The notes: generated by a model from the letters alone, not told the origin. A DNA stretch of 64,000 bases from Rhodeus uyekii (GCA_037043235.1 JAWRVZ010000056.1:310001-374000), one strand, 5' to 3'; counted from the first letter of the stretch, positions 35,529 through 46,865 are shown. Made by a program: numbers and translations.

Positions 35529-37061
35529 TAATTTCTGCCGGCATGGACATGTCTTCCAGAGGTTTCTCAGTGGGTCCTGCGAATTATAAAGAAAGGGTAT
35601 TCGATCCAGTTTGGGTCTCGCCCGCCCAGGTTCAATGGGGTTCTACCCACGGTGGTGGACCCCGAGCAGGCTCTGGTAATGGAGCAGGAGGTAGATTCTC
35701 TACTGAGGAAAGGGGCCATAGAACATGTACCCCTCTCAAACAGGGAGTCAGGCTTTTACAGCCGCTACTTCCTCGTTCCAAAGAAGGATGGAGGACTGTG
35801 GCCCATCCTGGATTTGCGCCTTCTGAATTGCTCGGTCATGAAGCTAAAATTCAAGATGCTGACTTTGAAACAAATAGTGGCACAGATCAGGTCCGAGGAC
35901 TGGTTCGTCACTATCGATCTGAAGGACGCATATTTTCATATTTCCATCCTTCCACAGCACAGGAAGTACCTCAGGTTCGCCTTTGGGGGGAAGGCGTACC
36001 AATATCAAGTACTTCCATTCGGCCTGGCTTTATCACCCCGCACTTTCACGAAATGCATGGACGCAGCGCTAACCCCGTTGCGCCTCCAAGGCATAAGAGT
36101 TTTGAATTACATCGACGACTGGCTGATTCTTGCCCAGTCGCCGCAGTTAGCGGTTCAGCATCGAGATGTTGTTCTCGCACACATGAGAGTGCTGGGGTTG
36201 AGGTTGAACGCAAAGAAGAGTGTGCTTTCTCCTCTTCAGAGAACCACCTTCCTAGGCGTGATATGGGACTCGGTTTCGATGACGGCGCGGCTATCCCCCG
36301 CCCGCATCGATTCGATTCTGTCAACCGTGAAGAAAGTCAAAATAGGCCAGTCCATCACTGTAAAACACTTTCAGCGAGTGCTGGGCCTCATGGCAGCAGC
36401 TTCCAGCATCATCCCGTTCGGGCTGCTACACATGAGGCCATTACAGTGGTGGCTCAGAACCAGAGGGTTTTCCCCGAGGGGCAACCCTTTCCGCACTATC
36501 AAGGTCACGCGGCGATGCCTACGTGCCTTGGATATGTGGAAGAAACCCTGGTTTCTGTCTCAAGGACCTGCGTTGGGAGCTCCTTGTCGACGCGTCATGC
36601 TATCGACGGATGCTTCCCTCACAGGTTGGGGAGCGGTCCTGAGGGATCGCTCTGCCCAGGGTCTGTGGCACAAACACCAGTTGTCCTGGCACATAAACCT
36701 GCTGGAGATGATGGCTGTTTGGAGGGCGCTTCAAGCGTTCCTCCCAGACCTCAGGGGCCATTGTGTGGTTGTTCAGACCGACAGCACCACTGTGGTCTCC
36801 TATATAAATCGTCAGGGGGGTCTACGTTCGCGACCACTATACAAACTGGCGCGGCAGATCCTCCTCTGGTCCCAAGGGAGACTGCTCCATCTACGGGCAG
36901 TTCACATCCCTGGGACCCAGAATGTGGGAGCAGACGTCCTGTCGAGACAGGGGCCGAGGCCCGGGGAATGGAGGCTCCACCCAGAGGTGGTGGAGCAGAT
37001 TTGGTTCAGATTCGGCCGGGCACAAGTAGATCTGCAGGTGGATAAGCAGGTGGATAGTTGA
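35529..37061 (+). pseudogene. DIRS RT-RNase H ORF with upstream stop and truncated end
   Basis: Open from 35652 for 469 aa. RT: GFYSRYFLVPKKDGG, TIDLKDAYFHISIL (catalytic D89), LPFGLALSPRTFTK, YIDD at residues 153-156. RNase H: D320 in STDAS, E352 in NLLEMMAV, D377 in QTDSTT, D428 in GADVLSRQ, so all expected catalytic residues are present. Upstream the same frame continues the family N-terminus but meets TAA at 35529-35531 where copy 3 has an Asp codon. At the 3' end the frame breaks after QAQVDL-like text at a deletion junction (about 37033), which removes the methylase-like domain. The catalytic core might still be made from an internal start, but the full product cannot. Confidence 0.88.
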
Positions 37062-37276
37062 GGCTATCACCCTGGCTTACGAGTCGGCCGGATCCTCCTT
37101 GCCTCTGAGGGTCCGGGCCCACTCTACTAGGAGCGTGGCTGCCTCTAAGGCCCTTATATCTGGTGTGTCGTTATCTGATGTTTGTGATGCGGCGGGGTGG
37201 TCTTCCCCGCATACTTTTCTGAGGTTTTACCAGCTTGACCTCAACTCCGCTCCGGGAACACGGGTCCTCTCGTAGT
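37046..37276 (+). pseudogene. DIRS tyrosine recombinase, C-terminal remnant
   Basis: Starting at RWIVEAITLAYESAG, this keeps the box II HSTRS and the tyrosine block LRFYQLDL, ending VLS before TAG. The core-binding domain and the box I Arg are deleted with about 1.1 kb relative to copy 3. Any mobility of this copy would have to use a recombinase supplied by another element. Confidence 0.88.
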
Positions 37277-37331
37277 GAGCTACGAGACACTCGTCGGCCT
37301 TCGTCACTGAGGTGGCGTTGGTATATCGTTC

Positions 37332-37679
37332 CCCAAGCGTTCGACGCAGCGCGAGTTCCCTTGAAAGGGAACGTCTCAGGTTACGTATGTAACCATAGTT
37401 CCCTGAAGAGGGAACGAGACGCTGCGTCTTTGGCCTCAGCTCCTCGCGCCTTCCGGGCTTGCTTCAGACAAACTCTAAGCTGCCGCTTCCGGGTTCCGGC
37501 GCTCTTTTATCAACTGGTTCGTGACGTCACCGATCTGCGTCTGTCACTCACGCACGCACGCGCCGGAAGTTTACATATTGTGCTTCGCGCGGACATCATC
37601 CAAGGATTCCCCAAGCGTTCGACGCAGCGTCTCGTTCCCTCTTCAGGGAACTACGGTTACATACGTAACCTGAGACGTT
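37332..37679 (+). repeat. Internal complementary region and right terminal repeat of DIRS copy 2
   Basis: 37332-37380 (CAAGCGTTCGACGCAGCGCG, then TTGAAAGGGAACGTCTCAGG) is complementary to the left end joined to the right end. 37558-37679 inverts the left terminal repeat, with CATATTGTGCTTCGCGCGGA in common. Confidence 0.85.
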
Positions 37680-39211
37680 TTCTTGGATTGAAGATTCAAG
37701 TGCAGTTTTATAGGGACAATACAGAATCATAAATCATTTAATAGGTAGCATCCAAAACACACGCAAATATGATAAAGTCCAAAAACACTGGGAAACAAGG
37801 ATATCCAGGACAATGGCCAGAAGAACAAAACAAAAAGGAAGGGAAGGGCACTCCAGAGATCATGGGCACTCCAGCTTGTGATTATGATTATGCCAAACTG
37901 TTCAAGTATTTTAAATGTTAATAAACCCCTACAATATTATTGTATTTGTGATTAAATCAATCTTTTTTTTTTTCTATTGATCCCAAACTTCTGAAAAGTT
38001 TATTCTGGAGAATATCTATTTTGGTAGCTTCAAAGTACCCCAAAACAAAACTTTTAAATCTCAACATATCACCTTCATAAAACTGATCAAATAATTGTTT
38101 TAGTCAGTGATTGCTATGCCATTTGCATCAGATGGTGAATGAACTGTGGGCAGTCTGTTGCTGTTCCGTCTGAGGCTGAGACAATCTTCAGATCTACTAA
38201 CTGTGAAATGAGGTTGAAAAGGGAAAAGCTTACTGTTGAAATGAACTATTAAGAAGTTAGGCCAGTGGTGTTTTGGAATTCATTTGTCCTTCCTGCATTG
38301 CAGAAAAATGTACCTTGGTGATTCAATGCCTTGGAGAGAACAGGCAATGTGGATGGATATCAGAATCTGGCGTCACCGATCTGCGTCTGTCACTCACGCA
38401 CGCACGCGCCGGAAGTTTACATATTGTGCTTCGCGCGGACATCATCCAAGGATTCCCCAAGCGTTCGACGCAGCGTCTCGTTCCCTCTTCAGGGAACTAT
38501 GGTTACATACGTAACCTGAGACGTTTTCTTGGATTGAAGATTCAAGTGCAGTTTTATAGGGACAATACAGAATCATAAATCATTTAATAGGTAGCATCCA
38601 AAACACACGCAAATATGATAAAGTCCAAAAACACTGGGAAACAAGGATATCCAGGACAATGGCCAGAAGAACAAAACAAAAAGGAAGGGAAGGGCACTCC
38701 AGAGATCATGGGCACTCCAGCTTGTGATTATGATTATGCCAAACTGTTCAAGTATTTTAAATGTTAATAAACCCCTACAATATTATTGTATTTGTGATTA
38801 AATCAATCTTTTTTTTTTTCTATTGATCCCAAACTTCTGAAAAGTTTATTCTGGAGAATATCTATTTTGGTAGCTTCAAAGTACCCCAAAACAAAACTTT
38901 TAAATCTCAACATATCACCTTCATAAAACTGATCAAATAATTGTTTTAGTCAGTGATTGCTATGCCATTTGCATCAGATGGTGAATGAACTGTGGGCAGT
39001 CTGTTGCTGTTCCGTCTGAGGCTGAGACAATCTTCAGATCTACTAACTGTGAAATGAGGTTGAAAAGGGAAAAGCTTACTGTTGAAATGAACTATTAAGA
39101 AGTTAGGCCAGTGGTGTTTTGGAATTCATTTGTCCTTCCTGCATTGCAGAAAAATGTACCTTGGTGATTCAATGCCTTGGAGAGAACAGGCAATGTGGAT
39201 GGATATCAGAA
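37525..39211. repeat. 841-bp tandem duplication spanning a DIRS end and flank
   Basis: Copy A is 37525-38365 and copy B is 38371-39211 (offset 846), separated by a 5-bp filler TCTGG. By eye they differ at one base near 37654/38500 (ACGG against ATGG). Each unit holds the last 155 bp of DIRS copy 2 followed by 686 bp of AT-rich flank. Confidence 0.95.
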
Positions 39212-40884
39212 CAATGTGGATGACAAAAAAGCTATTTGCAGAACCTCCAGTCACTTCAGCTATTTTAATTCAAAGAAAAGGGCAATATCTTCATGGTTAC
39301 TAAAATTAAAATAAAAAACATACTATTCAAGGAATAGGCCTGTGAAGGACTTCATGTTCACCCTGATTCACATGTAATGAAGAGTAAAACCTATGATTAA
39401 AGGTAATGTGTTTGTAATCTGTTTGATGACTGGACAACATGAGTGTCCAACTTGGTGACAATTTCAGAAATGCATTGGTTGACCATTGATGTTTTTGCCT
39501 TCAACAAAAATCAAACATAACTAATCGCAAGCACTTTTCACATATTTTATTGAAGTGTTATTTGAGAACGACTTGGTCTATTTGAAGAAAATTCGAAATA
39601 AATTACCAGCATGGTCTGAAGAAGAATTCATTTTTATTTAAAATCGGACAAACCATTGAAAATGTAAGTTTCATAACATTCCCCTCTGAACTAAAAAGTA
39701 CAATTGGATAATATTTTTACCAATTATAACTGTTTTCTATCTGAATATATTTTAATTAAAAAAATAATATTTATTCATGCACATGCATCTTTCCCATTGT
39801 CATAGCAGTATCAAATGTTATAAACTGAAATATGCCAATAGTCATTAATCCCAGGTTCAAAGCTGATCAAAATCTCACCTTTGCATCACCAAAACTAAAT
39901 TACAGCAAGATGTTGCACACAATACACAGCACTTCATAAGCAGTACGGCTCATCCTCACATTTATGTGATATATGCTATCTTCCTCCTGGCCTATCCATA
40001 TTGAATTGAAGGATAAGGAGAAATGTATGGGTACAAGAGAGAGCCATTTCTCAAAGGATGATCTCAAGGTAGGGTTTTTCTGCCCTGGTGCATGTGGCCT
40101 CTGGAGACCCATAGTGGAACTATAAATATTAAACATCTCCTCCAAAAGAATATTTCTGTGGCCTTCAGCAAAGAGGAAATAGTGTTACTAAGAATAACAA
40201 ACATTTCTCACGTAGCACTAGTAATTATGGCACATATGCATTCTGAATAGTTGCCTTTTATATAAACTTAACATACCGTCATTTGTTTTTGTCAAAAATA
40301 TATAAAAGAGAATCTTATTATGCCCTCACAGGTGAACATTTAAAAAAAACTCTGACCTATGTTTATTTTACTGACCTTTGTGGCATAACTGTGTGACCTC
40401 CACTGGAGAGTGTTTAATAAGACATCTAGACCTGCAAGCCTAATGGAGTCATTCCCATGTGATTTACTGCACACTACCTACAAACCACTTTCATCTCAAT
40501 CTTAACCTGCTTTACATCTAACCTAGTGCTTGTGTGATGTCTGGTGAGTGATCTACATGCCTGCGATTAACCAGAAGGATCTTACAATCTGTCTACTGCC
40601 TAATCCTCACTGATGCTCCTCTAGGCGACTGTCTGCAGCAATATGGAAGTGCAGGATGAATCCAGGGTTAACTCTTGAATGAAACTAAAACTAAATCCAT
40701 AAATAAAAAATAAATAAAATAAATATTTACTGAAATAAAATACAAATAGTGCATCTCCAAAAATGGAAAGTGGAAAATGTTTACAATGTTTTCTAAACAA
40801 GCACAGCACTGTCAAAGTTGATAATGTGGATTTATATGTGGTCAGACACTTGCTTAAATCATTAAGTTGGATAAATTATTATTA
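39212..40884. other. AT-rich spacer
   Basis: No gene or element recognised. Confidence 0.5.
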
Positions 40885-41731
40885 CAGTGAAACCCACTTA
40901 TCTCGACCTTGGTTATCTCACCAACCCTGTTATGTCAACGTTTTGTCAAGTGGAACCGTCAAACTCCCTATTTTTCTTACCATTTTTTTATCGGTTATGT
41001 CAATTATTTTATGTCGCCGAACCCTGATATCTCGAGCACAATAGAGGGACAAAGTCGTCACTTCACATCAGTTATCTCGTGACTAATGATAGTACCACTG
41101 ATGCACGTGCATCAGTCTGTATAGTCACTCACTCCAATGACGCTTCACTCACTCTTGCGACGCTGTGCCATGCAGCCGCAGAAGAACTCGTGAAAAAATC
41201 AAGCTTTGCAGATGCTATCTTGGAAGAGGCACAGGAGTTCGCCATCACTGAATTCCCATATTACATTGACATCGACAAAGACGTTGTTACTGATAGAAGC
41301 TTAGAAGCATTTGTTTTCAAGCAGACCGTTAAAGGCAAAAAGCAACAAAGCATTTTAGACTTTGTAAAGAAACCATAGTACATAGAACAATACTTTTCAG
41401 AACTGTGTCAGAGCTAAATGATCGTGTTATGAGCGGATGTGTTTATGTGTGTTGTGACTGTATGTATGCTGTGAGCGAAATTGTTTGGAGAATATGATTA
41501 AAGGTTTGTCTCGAGAATGGAAGGTGTTTTTTATTGCATACTGGTGAATCAAAAAATTGGTGCACATATGCCTTTTGTTGTTAGCAAACATATACAGTGT
41601 ATGTATATTTTAATAGCATGATGATCGCTTCATCAAACAAATCGCCATATTGGCTTTTGGTTATCTCGATCATTGGTTATCTCAACACATTTTTGCAACC
41701 CCAAGTCCGTCGACAAAACTGTGTTCCACTG
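40885..41731 (+). mobile_element. Tigger/pogo-type transposon derivative, 847 bp
   Basis: The ends CAGTGAAACCCACTTATCTC and its imperfect inverse ending GTTCCACTG are each flanked by TA, as expected for pogo/Tigger insertion. GGTTATCTC motifs recur just inside both ends. The interior keeps only a C-terminal transposase scrap, so this is a deletion derivative. Confidence 0.8.
41079..41378 (+). pseudogene. Tigger/pogo transposase C-terminal remnant
   Basis: A 99-residue open frame ending KKQQSILDFVKKP. A Gln-Ser/Thr-hydrophobic-Asp-Phe-hydrophobic-Lys-Lys tail is typical of Tigger/jerky transposase C-termini. The helix-turn-helix and DDE domains are absent. The region just upstream may be rearranged. 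No function is inferred. Confidence 0.55.
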
Positions 41732-43329
41732 TAATAGCTTAGCATATCATAACAGCACCCTAGAAACCACCCTGGGTGCCTTAGCAACCGCTTACCAGCA
41801 CCCTAGAAACCACCTTGAGTACCCTAGAAACCCTGTAACAACACAGAACTCATTGCAACTCAGAACTCCAACCTCCAATCCCAGAGAGACAGAATGATTA
41901 GCCCAGGCCAAACGGAAGAACTGGATACTGATAAGCTTTGCCCCCTAAAGCAAATCTCAGGAACTCCCTGTGTTGTGGCATTATTTCTATGTGAAAATAT
42001 GAATATTTGAGATCAATTGTGATGAATCAATCACGATGTTGAATTTGCAAACACAATCGTCTTGACAATTAGCATCTTGATTCTCAAACGATATTGGTTA
42101 TGACTGATCCAGCAAATGCTAGACTAAGACACTCTTCTCCACTCCTCAAATACATAAAACATTAGCTTTTATATATGTATAGTGTTTCTTGAGGAATAAG
42201 GTTGTACTGTGGTTTATTTACCATCGCCATGAAAATAAGCAGAGCCGGTCCAAACTGCATCCACAACTCCTTTCAAGAGAGAGGAGGGGCAGAGTTATGA
42301 AGCATTAAGAGGTTTAGTCACACCCTCTTTTTAGTACTTCTCATAGGTTAGACATAAAAAGGTGACACAAATGACTAAAAATGGAGATACAATGTTTTGG
42401 CAAACAGCGACAATATGCAAAATATGAATAAACAAACAAGACAAATCTTAAGAAAAATCTTAACTTGAACTCTGGGTCTCAGAAGCATTTTTGCACCCAT
42501 TACCTTGGGAAATTCCAATAAAGCTCATTATATATAACCTTCTTTCACTAATTGTCTGTTTGACTTTTCTGATGGTCATTACAAGCACAGCATAATGGAT
42601 TTGAAATGAGTCAGCTTTCAAATTGACTGTTTCTCTTCCTCCTGGGTGTAGATCAATTCCGTTTTACCATACAATCTACTCATCTATTTATGTTTGTGCT
42701 GTCTTAAGCAAACTATTTAGCACAGAAATTTGTTTAGTGCAATTTTGAGTTTTAGCTCCACAAGCTACAATTAGTTTTAAACTAACAAACGAACTATTGT
42801 CTTACCACAGATCTTATTCAAAAATAAATAAAAAACGTCTCGGTTACATGTCTAACCTTAGTTCCCTGCATCTCTTTGCCGTATCTTCTGCATACCTGCC
42901 TGTAAAGTCTTATAGCGAATCAGCTCAAATGCGGCGCAGGATTTATGCACGCGTTGAATCATGTGTTATGATCAACTATGCACACAAATCCAGCGTAAAG
43001 TGATTTATGTATATTGATAATTATTCATAATGGATTATAATTAATTATGAAAATAAGTAGCTTGATTTTGGCTTGTAGAATTGATTAACTCGAGTTATTG
43101 AGTTCAAAGCAACGGCCATATGTGCGCTCATACGAGCCACGTGATCTTTATGAACTTTAATAAAGATCTTCTTTATCGTCATAAAGAAGAATATTTCCAT
43201 TATCGTACCAAAGTACTTAGCATTGTAGCAAGATGCAAACGTTAAAGTGACTCACTCATGAGTATCACAGAGTCAATCATGTGTGAATATATAATAACAA
43301 AACTACGAATACAAACGTTAGACAGACAT
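41732..43329. other. AT-rich spacer
   Basis: Apart from the DIRS end scrap at 42834-42868, nothing recognisable. Repeated CACCCTAGAAACCACC text lies at 41756-41830. Confidence 0.5.
42834..42868 (-). repeat. Solitary DIRS right-end fragment
   Basis: AACGTCTCGGTTACATGTCT, then AACCTTAGTTCCCT, matches the right terminus of the DIRS copies (AACGTCTCAGGTTAC, then AACCCTAGTTCCCT). It lies 460 bp from the same end of copy 3 and in the same orientation. Confidence 0.7.
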
Positions 43330-43665
43330 AACGTCTCAGGTTACTTACGTAACCCTAGTTCCCTTAGAGGGAACGAGACACTGCGTCGACAACGCATATG
43401 GGAACGCATTAGTGTAATTGTCTCTTGAAGCGCAATTGAAACCTTGTGCGAGTGCACGTAGCCGAGTGTGACGTCATGAGCCAGGAGTATAACTGCACGC
43501 AGCAAACTAGCAGCTTAACTAGTGTCTGAAACAGCCGGCGTGCGATGGAGCTGAGGCTACGAGACGCAGTGTCTCGTTCCCTCTAAGGGAACTAGGGTTA
43601 CGTAAGTAACCTGAGATGTTCCCTGTCAAGGGAACTCAACACTGCGTCGACAACGCATATGGGAA
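43330..43665 (-). repeat. Right terminal repeat and internal complementary region of DIRS copy 3
   Basis: 43606-43640 carries CCTGAGATGTTCCCTGTCAA, the joined ends of the element with one change (GATGTT for GACGTT). 43330-43600 holds the inverted counterpart of 48330-48571. Confidence 0.85.
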
Positions 43666-43719
43666 CGAGAATACCCACGCTGCCTCAGCAAACGGAGTAC
43701 GCCAAGCTAACGTAGCTCA

Positions 43720-45447
43720 CTACGAAAGGGCCAAGGTTCCCAAAGCGGGGTTAAGGTCTAACTGGTAGAACCTAATAAAGGTATGCGGTGAGGACCAGCC
43801 AGCCGCATCACAAATATCGGCAAGGGGAGCCCCTGCGCAAAAAGCTTTAGAGGTAGCCATGCTCCGAGTAGAATGGGCGCGGACATGCAGAGGACACTGC
43901 TGACCCGCCAGTTCATAAGCTAGTGAGATAGTCTCGACTATCCACCTGCTTAAAGTAGGTTTAGATGCTGGAGCTCCCTTAGGATCACCGAAGCATACAA
44001 AGAGTTGGTCCGACCTACGCCATGGGGCCGCTCTGCGGACGTAGGCGTCCAGTGCTCGCACTGGACAGACCTTGTTCTTGAACTCCTGGTCATGATCATC
44101 AAAGGGGGGAGGACATAAGGCTTGCAGTACAATGTGACGAGCTGGGCTCGAGAGGACCTTCGGAACATAACCTGGTCTGGGAGAGAGAAAGGCTTTCGCC
44201 AGACCAGGAGCAAACTCCAGACAGGAGGGGGCCACTGACAGGGCCTGAAGGTCACCAACCCTCTTGAATGAGGAAATGGCTAGGAGGAACACCGTTTTAA
44301 GAGTGAGAAATTTCTCTGAGATGTCCTCAAGCGGCTCAAAGGGTTCCTGGGACAAGGCCTGGAGTACCAGGGACAGGTCCCAGGAAGGAACCCGGGAGCG
44401 TACCGCAGGCCTCAGCCTGAGAGTGCCACGAAGGAAACGAGCTACTAGGGGGTCCCGACCCAGAGGTACACCACTCGGGGGTACGTGGTAGGCCACGATA
44501 GCGGCCACGTACACCTTAAGCGTGGAGGGGGACAGCCCGGCGGCGAACCTCTCCTGTAAGAACTCCAGGACGATACCGACCTGGCAGGTCACTGGGTCTA
44601 CAGGTTTGTCACCGCACCAGGAAGTGAAGAAAGCCCACTTCCGAGCGTAGAGTTTCCTTGTGGATGGGGCTCTAGAGTGGAGAATGGTCTCGACGACCTC
44701 AGTCGAGAGACCCGAGTCTACGAGTCGGGCCCCCTCAAAGGCCAGACCCACAGATTCCACAGTTCCGGGCGAGGATGAAGGATCCTGCCCTGAGCCTGAG
44801 ACAGAAGGTCCACTCTGACGGGAATCCTCCAAGGAGTGCCGTCTAGGAGGGACACCAAGTCCGAGAACCACACCCTGCCCGGCCACCGCGGGGCAACTAA
44901 GGTGAGACGGACCCTGTCCTGGCGAACTTTCTCTAGAACCCCCGGGAGCAGAGCTACTGGGGGAAAGGCGTACAGGGGTAGCCTCGGCCACTCCTGTTGC
45001 ATCGCGTCCAGTCCCAACGGAGCTGGAGGAGAGAGGGAGTACCACAGAGGGCAGTGGGTCGCCTCGTGGGACGCAAAGAGGTCCACCTGGGCTTGACCGA
45101 ATTCCTCCCATATCTGCTCCACCACCTCGGTGTGGAGCATCCATTCCCCGGGCCTCGGCCCCTGCCTCGACAGGAAGTCTGCTTCCATGTTCTGGGATCC
45201 CGGAATATAAACTGCCCGAAGGGAGCAGAGTTTGTTCCGAGCCCAGAGGAGGATCCGCCCGACCAGCTTGGAAAGCCGGAGGGAGCGGAGACCCCCCTGA
45301 TGGTTTATGTAGGATACCACCGCCATGTTGTCGGACTGGACTAACACATGGTGGCCCCGGAGGTCTGGGAGAAAGGCTTGAAGCGCCTTCCAAACTGCCA
45401 ACATCTCTAACGCATTGATATGCAGAGAGAGGCAGGCCTCGTTCCAT
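43720..45447 (-). CDS. DIRS tyrosine recombinase, open frame
   Basis: The ORF is 575 codons, but the first 230 or so overlap RNase H and methylase-like coding in another frame and look like shadow. The true protein probably begins near VGLAFEGARLVDSGLS (residue 233). The N-terminal core-binding part includes STRKLYARKWAFFTSWC. Catalytic part: box I Arg in SSFKRVGDLQAL (R396), box II HSTR (H525, R528), GWSSPHTF, nucleophile Tyr in IRFYQLDL (Y561). All signature residues are present, so this copy could encode an active integrase for circular DIRS DNA. The start codon is unresolved. Confidence 0.85.
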   Translation of the reverse strand: MERGLPLSAYQCVRDVGSLEGASSLSPRPPGPPCVSPVRQHGGGILHKPSGGSPLPPAFQAGRADPPLGSEQTLLPSGSLYSGIPEHGSRLPVEAGAEARGMDAPHRGGGADMGGIRSSPGGPLCVPRGDPLPSVVLPLSSSSVGTGRDATGVAEATPVRLSPSSSAPGGSRESSPGQGPSHLSCPAVAGQGVVLGLGVPPRRHSLEDSRQSGPSVSGSGQDPSSSPGTVESVGLAFEGARLVDSGLSTEVVETILHSRAPSTRKLYARKWAFFTSWCGDKPVDPVTCQVGIVLEFLQERFAAGLSPSTLKVYVAAIVAYHVPPSGVPLGRDPLVARFLRGTLRLRPAVRSRVPSWDLSLVLQALSQEPFEPLEDISEKFLTLKTVFLLAISSFKRVGDLQALSVAPSCLEFAPGLAKAFLSPRPGYVPKVLSSPARHIVLQALCPPPFDDHDQEFKNKVCPVRALDAYVRRAAPWRRSDQLFVCFGDPKGAPASKPTLSRWIVETISLAYELAGQQCPLHVRAHSTRSMATSKAFCAGAPLADICDAAGWSSPHTFIRFYQLDLNPALGTLALS

Positions 45448-45489
45448 AAACCTTGAGCTGAGCGGTCCCTCAGGACCGCCCCCCCCAAC
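44718..45489 (-). pseudogene. DIRS RNase H and methylase-like domain, downstream of the frame shift
   Basis: This is the continuation of the pol ORF in the next frame. RNase H has GAVLRDRSAQGLW, NALEMLAVWKAL (catalytic Glu), VQSDNMAVVSYIN (Asp) and EADFLSRQG (Asp). The following stretch, VDLFASHEATHCPLWYS, then GLDAM and LVAPRWPGRVWF, is the region DIRS elements share with N6-adenine-methylase-like (Dam) domains. Whether it has any enzyme activity is unknown. It overlaps the recombinase ORF in another frame. Confidence 0.85.
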
Positions 45490-46855
45490 CCGAGCGGGAA
45501 GCGTCTGTCGACAGCATTACGCGGTGACAGACTGGTCCCAGTACGGGTCCTTGGGCAAGAAACCAGGGATTCTTCCACTGACTCAAGGCTTGCAGGCAAC
45601 GCCTTGAGACCTTGATCAGGCGGAAAGGGTTCCCCCTCGGGGAAAACCCCCTGGTCTTGAGCCACCACTGTAAACGTCTCATGTGAAGCAAACCTAGCGG
45701 TATCACGCAAGAGGCTGCTGCCATGAGCCCCATAACTCTCTGGAAATGTCTGACAGTGATCAGCTGGCCTAGCTTTATGTCGTTGACTGAAGATAGGATT
45801 GATGTAATGCGCACGGGGGAGAGCCGTGCTGCCATTGACACAGAATCCCATACAACGCCTAGGAAAGTAGTGCTCTGCCTCGGCCAGAGTACACTCTTTT
45901 TGGCGTTTAGTCTCAGCCCGAGCTCCTTCATATGTGCGAGAACAACATCTCGATGCTGAATCGCCAAATCTCGAGACTGGGCCAGAATGAGCCAGTCGTC
46001 GATGTAATTCAAGATCCGGATCCCTCGGGATCGGAGCGGAGCTAGAGCTGCATCCACGCACTTGGTGAAAGTGCGAGGAGACAAAGCCAGGCCGAACGGA
46101 AGGACCCGATATTGATAAGCCTTCCCCCCGAAGGCGAATCTGAGGAACTTCCGATGCTGAGGAAGGATGGAGACATGGAAATACGCGTCTTTGAGATCTA
46201 TCGAGACAAACCTGTCCTCGGACCTGATTTGAGCTACGATCTGCTTCAGAGTTAACATTCTGAATTTCAGTCGCCTGACAGAATCGTTCAGAGTGCGAAG
46301 ATCTAAGATAGGGCGTAAGCCTCCACCCTTCTTGGGAACTATGAAGTACCGGCTGTAGAAACCTGATTCTCTGGCTGAGAGGGGTACATATTCTATGGCC
46401 TCTTTCCTCAGCAGTGAGTCTACTTCTTGTTCCATGACCAGAGCCTGCTCGGGGTTCACCACTGTTGGTAACACACCCGCGAAGCCGGGAGGATGAACCC
46501 GGAACTGAACAGCGTACACTTCTGATACGGTACGCAGGACCCAACGAGAGATACCTGGGAGGCGCTGCCACGCCGCCAGGAAGTCTACTAGGGGTATCAG
46601 TCTCTCGAGACCGACCTCTGGACATAAATATTTTGCCACCCCGGGGCCCTGGCCGAAACCAGAGAGCCGCCGGGGCGGATGCTCTAGGACCCTCCTCAGA
46701 GGGGGCAGCCTGCCCAGCACGGCCCGAGAGGAGCGTGACTGGACGGGACTGCCCGCGTTGAGCATGGCCCGAGTCCCTCGAGACCCAGAGCCATACACCG
46801 CGCTTAGCATGCACTGATCCGCCTCTCGAGGAGGACCAGTGCTGCGAGGCCACAA
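45470..46855 (-). pseudogene. DIRS reverse transcriptase frame, ends at frame shift in RNase H
   Basis: 461 codons. RT blocks: GFYSRYFIVPKKGGG (165-179), SIDLKDAYFHVSIL with catalytic D220, LPFGLALSPRTFTK (252-265), YIDD (284-287), TTFLGVVWDSVS, and RNase H entry VMLSTDASRSGWGG. In the other copies the frame continues into GAVLRDRSAQGLW. Here an 8-base C run (45479-45486, G on the coding strand) shifts the frame and ends the protein. The frame opens with TTG and has no ATG near gag. The first ATG is at codon 16 (MLSAVYG). Confidence 0.88.
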
Positions 46856-46865
46856 CCGAAGACCG

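Larger units (their letters stand above)
33555..37679 (+). mobile_element. DIRS-type retrotransposon copy 2, internally deleted
   Basis: 4,125 bp from the left end (CTT in place of GTT, then CCCTTTCAAGGGAAC) to the GTT at 37677-37679. It holds a terminal-repeat promoter, an intact gag, an RT-RNase H ORF with an upstream stop, and then a direct jump into the last quarter of the recombinase. The internal complementary region is at 37332-37420 and the right terminal repeat ends at 37679. Terminal repeats and gag differ clearly from copies 1 and 3, so this is a second subfamily. Its right end was later duplicated with flank. Confidence 0.93.

Noticed and set aside
35477..37045. 522-codon plus-strand frame in DIRS copy 2
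   Set aside because: A shadow of the RT-RNase H frame, without RT motifs.
37235..38578. Plus-strand ORFs of 165 and 101 codons sharing the same C-terminus
   Set aside because: Both are translations of the DIRS terminal repeat and the duplicated flank.
44718..46853. A single 711-codon minus-strand ORF as one protein
   Set aside because: Its first two thirds are the wrong frame of the RT region. Only the part after the C8 run is real coding frame.
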